A stretch of 15,647 bases of DNA from JBLKSS01 sp047607725 (GTDB lineage: Bacteria; Pseudomonadota; Gammaproteobacteria; Enterobacterales; Enterobacteriaceae). The DNA lies in the NCBI RefSeq assembly GCF_047607725.1, contig NZ_JBLKSS010000085.1, positions 1 through 15,647 on the forward strand, read 5' to 3'. The first letter of the stretch is position 1. The number at the start of each line of letters is the position of its first letter. The notes beneath the pieces are model-generated. The model saw nothing but the letters and a program-made list of their open reading frames with translations, made no database searches and was not told the DNA's origin. The translations under genes and the position numbers were made by a program. Positions 14,795 through 15,647 of this stretch are shown here, in pieces.

Positions 14795-15477
14795 GGGGAT
14801 ATCCATCGCCACCATGACCAGTAGCGTGCCGGTCAAATTGGGAATCAGATGCCGAACGACGACGCTGACCGGCGACACGCCCATGGCCCGGGCCGCGACA
14901 ATATACTCCATGCGCTTGAGTACCCGCGTTTGGCTGCGCACCACCCGGGAATAGCCCGGCACCATGAAGGTAATAATGATAAGAATAATGGTGGCAAGAC
15001 TGGAGCCGGCCAGCGTCACCACCGCCAGGGCGAACAAAATCATCGGAATCGACATCAGCGAATCACACAACAGCATCAACAGCGTGTCGAGCTGGCGCGG
15101 CCCGTAGCCGGCCACCAGCCCGAGCAGCGATCCCAGCAGCAGTGCCCCGCCCGTGCCGGCAAAAGCGACCATCATCGCGATACGCGTACCGTAAATCAGC
15201 CGCGACAAAATATCGCGACCCAGCTGATCATTACCCAGCCAATAATCCATGCTTGGTCCTTTAAGCCGCAGGACCGCCTTGATTGCGATGGGATTATGCG
15301 GCGCCAGCCAGGGCGCAAATAACGCGCACAGCAATAACGCGACGACGCAAATCAAGGCGAAGCGGCCGATCCCGGTCGACCAGACCTGCCGCAACATCCG
15401 ATAGAGACCCATGCGCGGCGGCGTGGCGGCGTTCTGTGCCGGGGAGCCGGCGACACCGGCGTTGACAGTTCTATCAT
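14795..15477 (-). pseudogene. DppC-like peptide ABC transporter permease, C-terminus deleted
   Basis: From an ATG at 15412 the frame gives MGLYRMLRQVWSTGIGRFAL, a first membrane segment and FAPWLAPHNP, the LGNDQLGRDILSRL motif of DppC-type permeases, several further membrane segments and the EAA-type loop (ARAMGVSPVSVVVRHLIPN). Homology stops at VAMDIP (14795); normal DppC proteins continue for about 75 residues. Beyond that the frame reads into the DppD-like gene out of phase. At the 5' end a better-placed start, ATG at 15477, has GGAG 5 bases upstream and shares a base with a preceding stop (TGATG), but lies in a different frame (MIELSTPVSPAP). A frameshift near 15440 would join the two, so this gene probably carries two lesions. 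Confidence 0.82.
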
Positions 15478-15539
15478 CACAGCTCCTGGCGTACGCGCGG
15501 ATCGAGGGTAAGCGTACGCCCAGCGCCGTCTGTTAATTC
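15477..15539 (-). pseudogene. Possible last codons of a DppB-like permease
   Basis: On the minus strand the frame from 15539 ends LTLDPRVRQEL-stop at 15477-15479. LDPRVR just before the stop is a common ending of DppB-type permeases, and the stop overlaps the likely start of the DppC-like gene, where dppB is expected. Only about 20 codons remain; an in-frame stop lies upstream at 15549-15551 and mobile-element sequence begins beyond. The call rests mainly on position and one short motif. Confidence 0.45.
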
Positions 15540-15559
15540 CCCATCAAGTTATTGAAGAT

Positions 15560-15629
15560 GATGTCCATTATTTTTTTAATGGGCGCAATTCATGAAACAA
15601 ACCCCACCAAAACCCTCAAGACGTCGTCC
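15560..15629. mobile_element. Diverged copy of the inverted-repeat element end
   Basis: Positions 15594-15629 match the right terminal repeat at 12288-12322 at most positions with a few substitutions and two single-base gaps (shared cores caagacgtc, accaa and aacaaaccc). Next to it, gtccatta (15563-15570) and taatgggc (15577-15584) form a near-perfect inverted repeat like the one inside the 338-bp element. It lies where a DppB-like gene should continue, so a second insertion probably cut the 5' part of that operon. Bases 15630 to the end show nothing else I can identify. Confidence 0.65.
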
Positions 15630-15647
15630 AAATTTCCCGCTGGACTT

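Overview
The window looks like a piece of a chromosome from a Sodalis-like or other host-restricted member of the Enterobacterales. That is an inference from three things: enterobacterial gene content and order (fabI next to sapFDCBA), moderately GC-rich DNA, and many broken genes beside insertion-element debris. I found no RNA gene, CRISPR array, phage or defence system. I did not find a convincing undescribed system; the interesting material is gene decay, a small inverted-repeat element and a few regulatory sites.

Left edge (1 to about 685): an AT-rich patch with two overlapping, decayed minus-strand genes. One is an acyltransferase-3 family O-acetyltransferase with two in-frame TGA codons. 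The other is the 3' end of an unidentified gene that overlaps it by 8 bases. The patch abuts a LysR-type regulator that has lost its DNA-binding domain (about 685-1454, plus strand). 

Core (1714-8121, minus strand): fabI, with its terminator and a likely extended -10 promoter, and upstream of it the tightly packed sapA-sapB-sapC-sapD-sapF operon. SapB, C, D and F look intact. SapA, the periplasmic binding protein, has a long Ala/Pro/Thr-rich N-terminal insert, a poor signal peptide and two small in-frame internal deletions, so it may not work.

Middle (8122-12000): a divergent intergenic region with overlapping Fur-like sites leads into a TonB-dependent receptor of the haem/haemoglobin type, broken by one frameshift near 9270. 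About 670 bases without recognisable genes follow, then the C-terminal part of a haem-utilisation protein of the HmuS/HemS/ChuS family on the minus strand. Together these suggest a lost haem-uptake locus.

Right part (11997-15647): a 338 bp element with perfect 46 bp terminal inverted repeats lies exactly between the hmuS fragment and the truncated N-terminal third of a peptide-type binding protein. Upstream of that (minus strand) are the remains of its transporter: a DppF-like ATPase lacking four residues after the signature motif, a DppD-like ATPase without its N-terminus, a DppC-like permease without its C-terminus (the last two joined by a deletion near 14793), and possibly the last codons of a DppB-like permease. 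A diverged copy of the same element end sits at the right edge. The sap transporter has been kept largely intact while this second peptide transporter and the haem genes have been lost.
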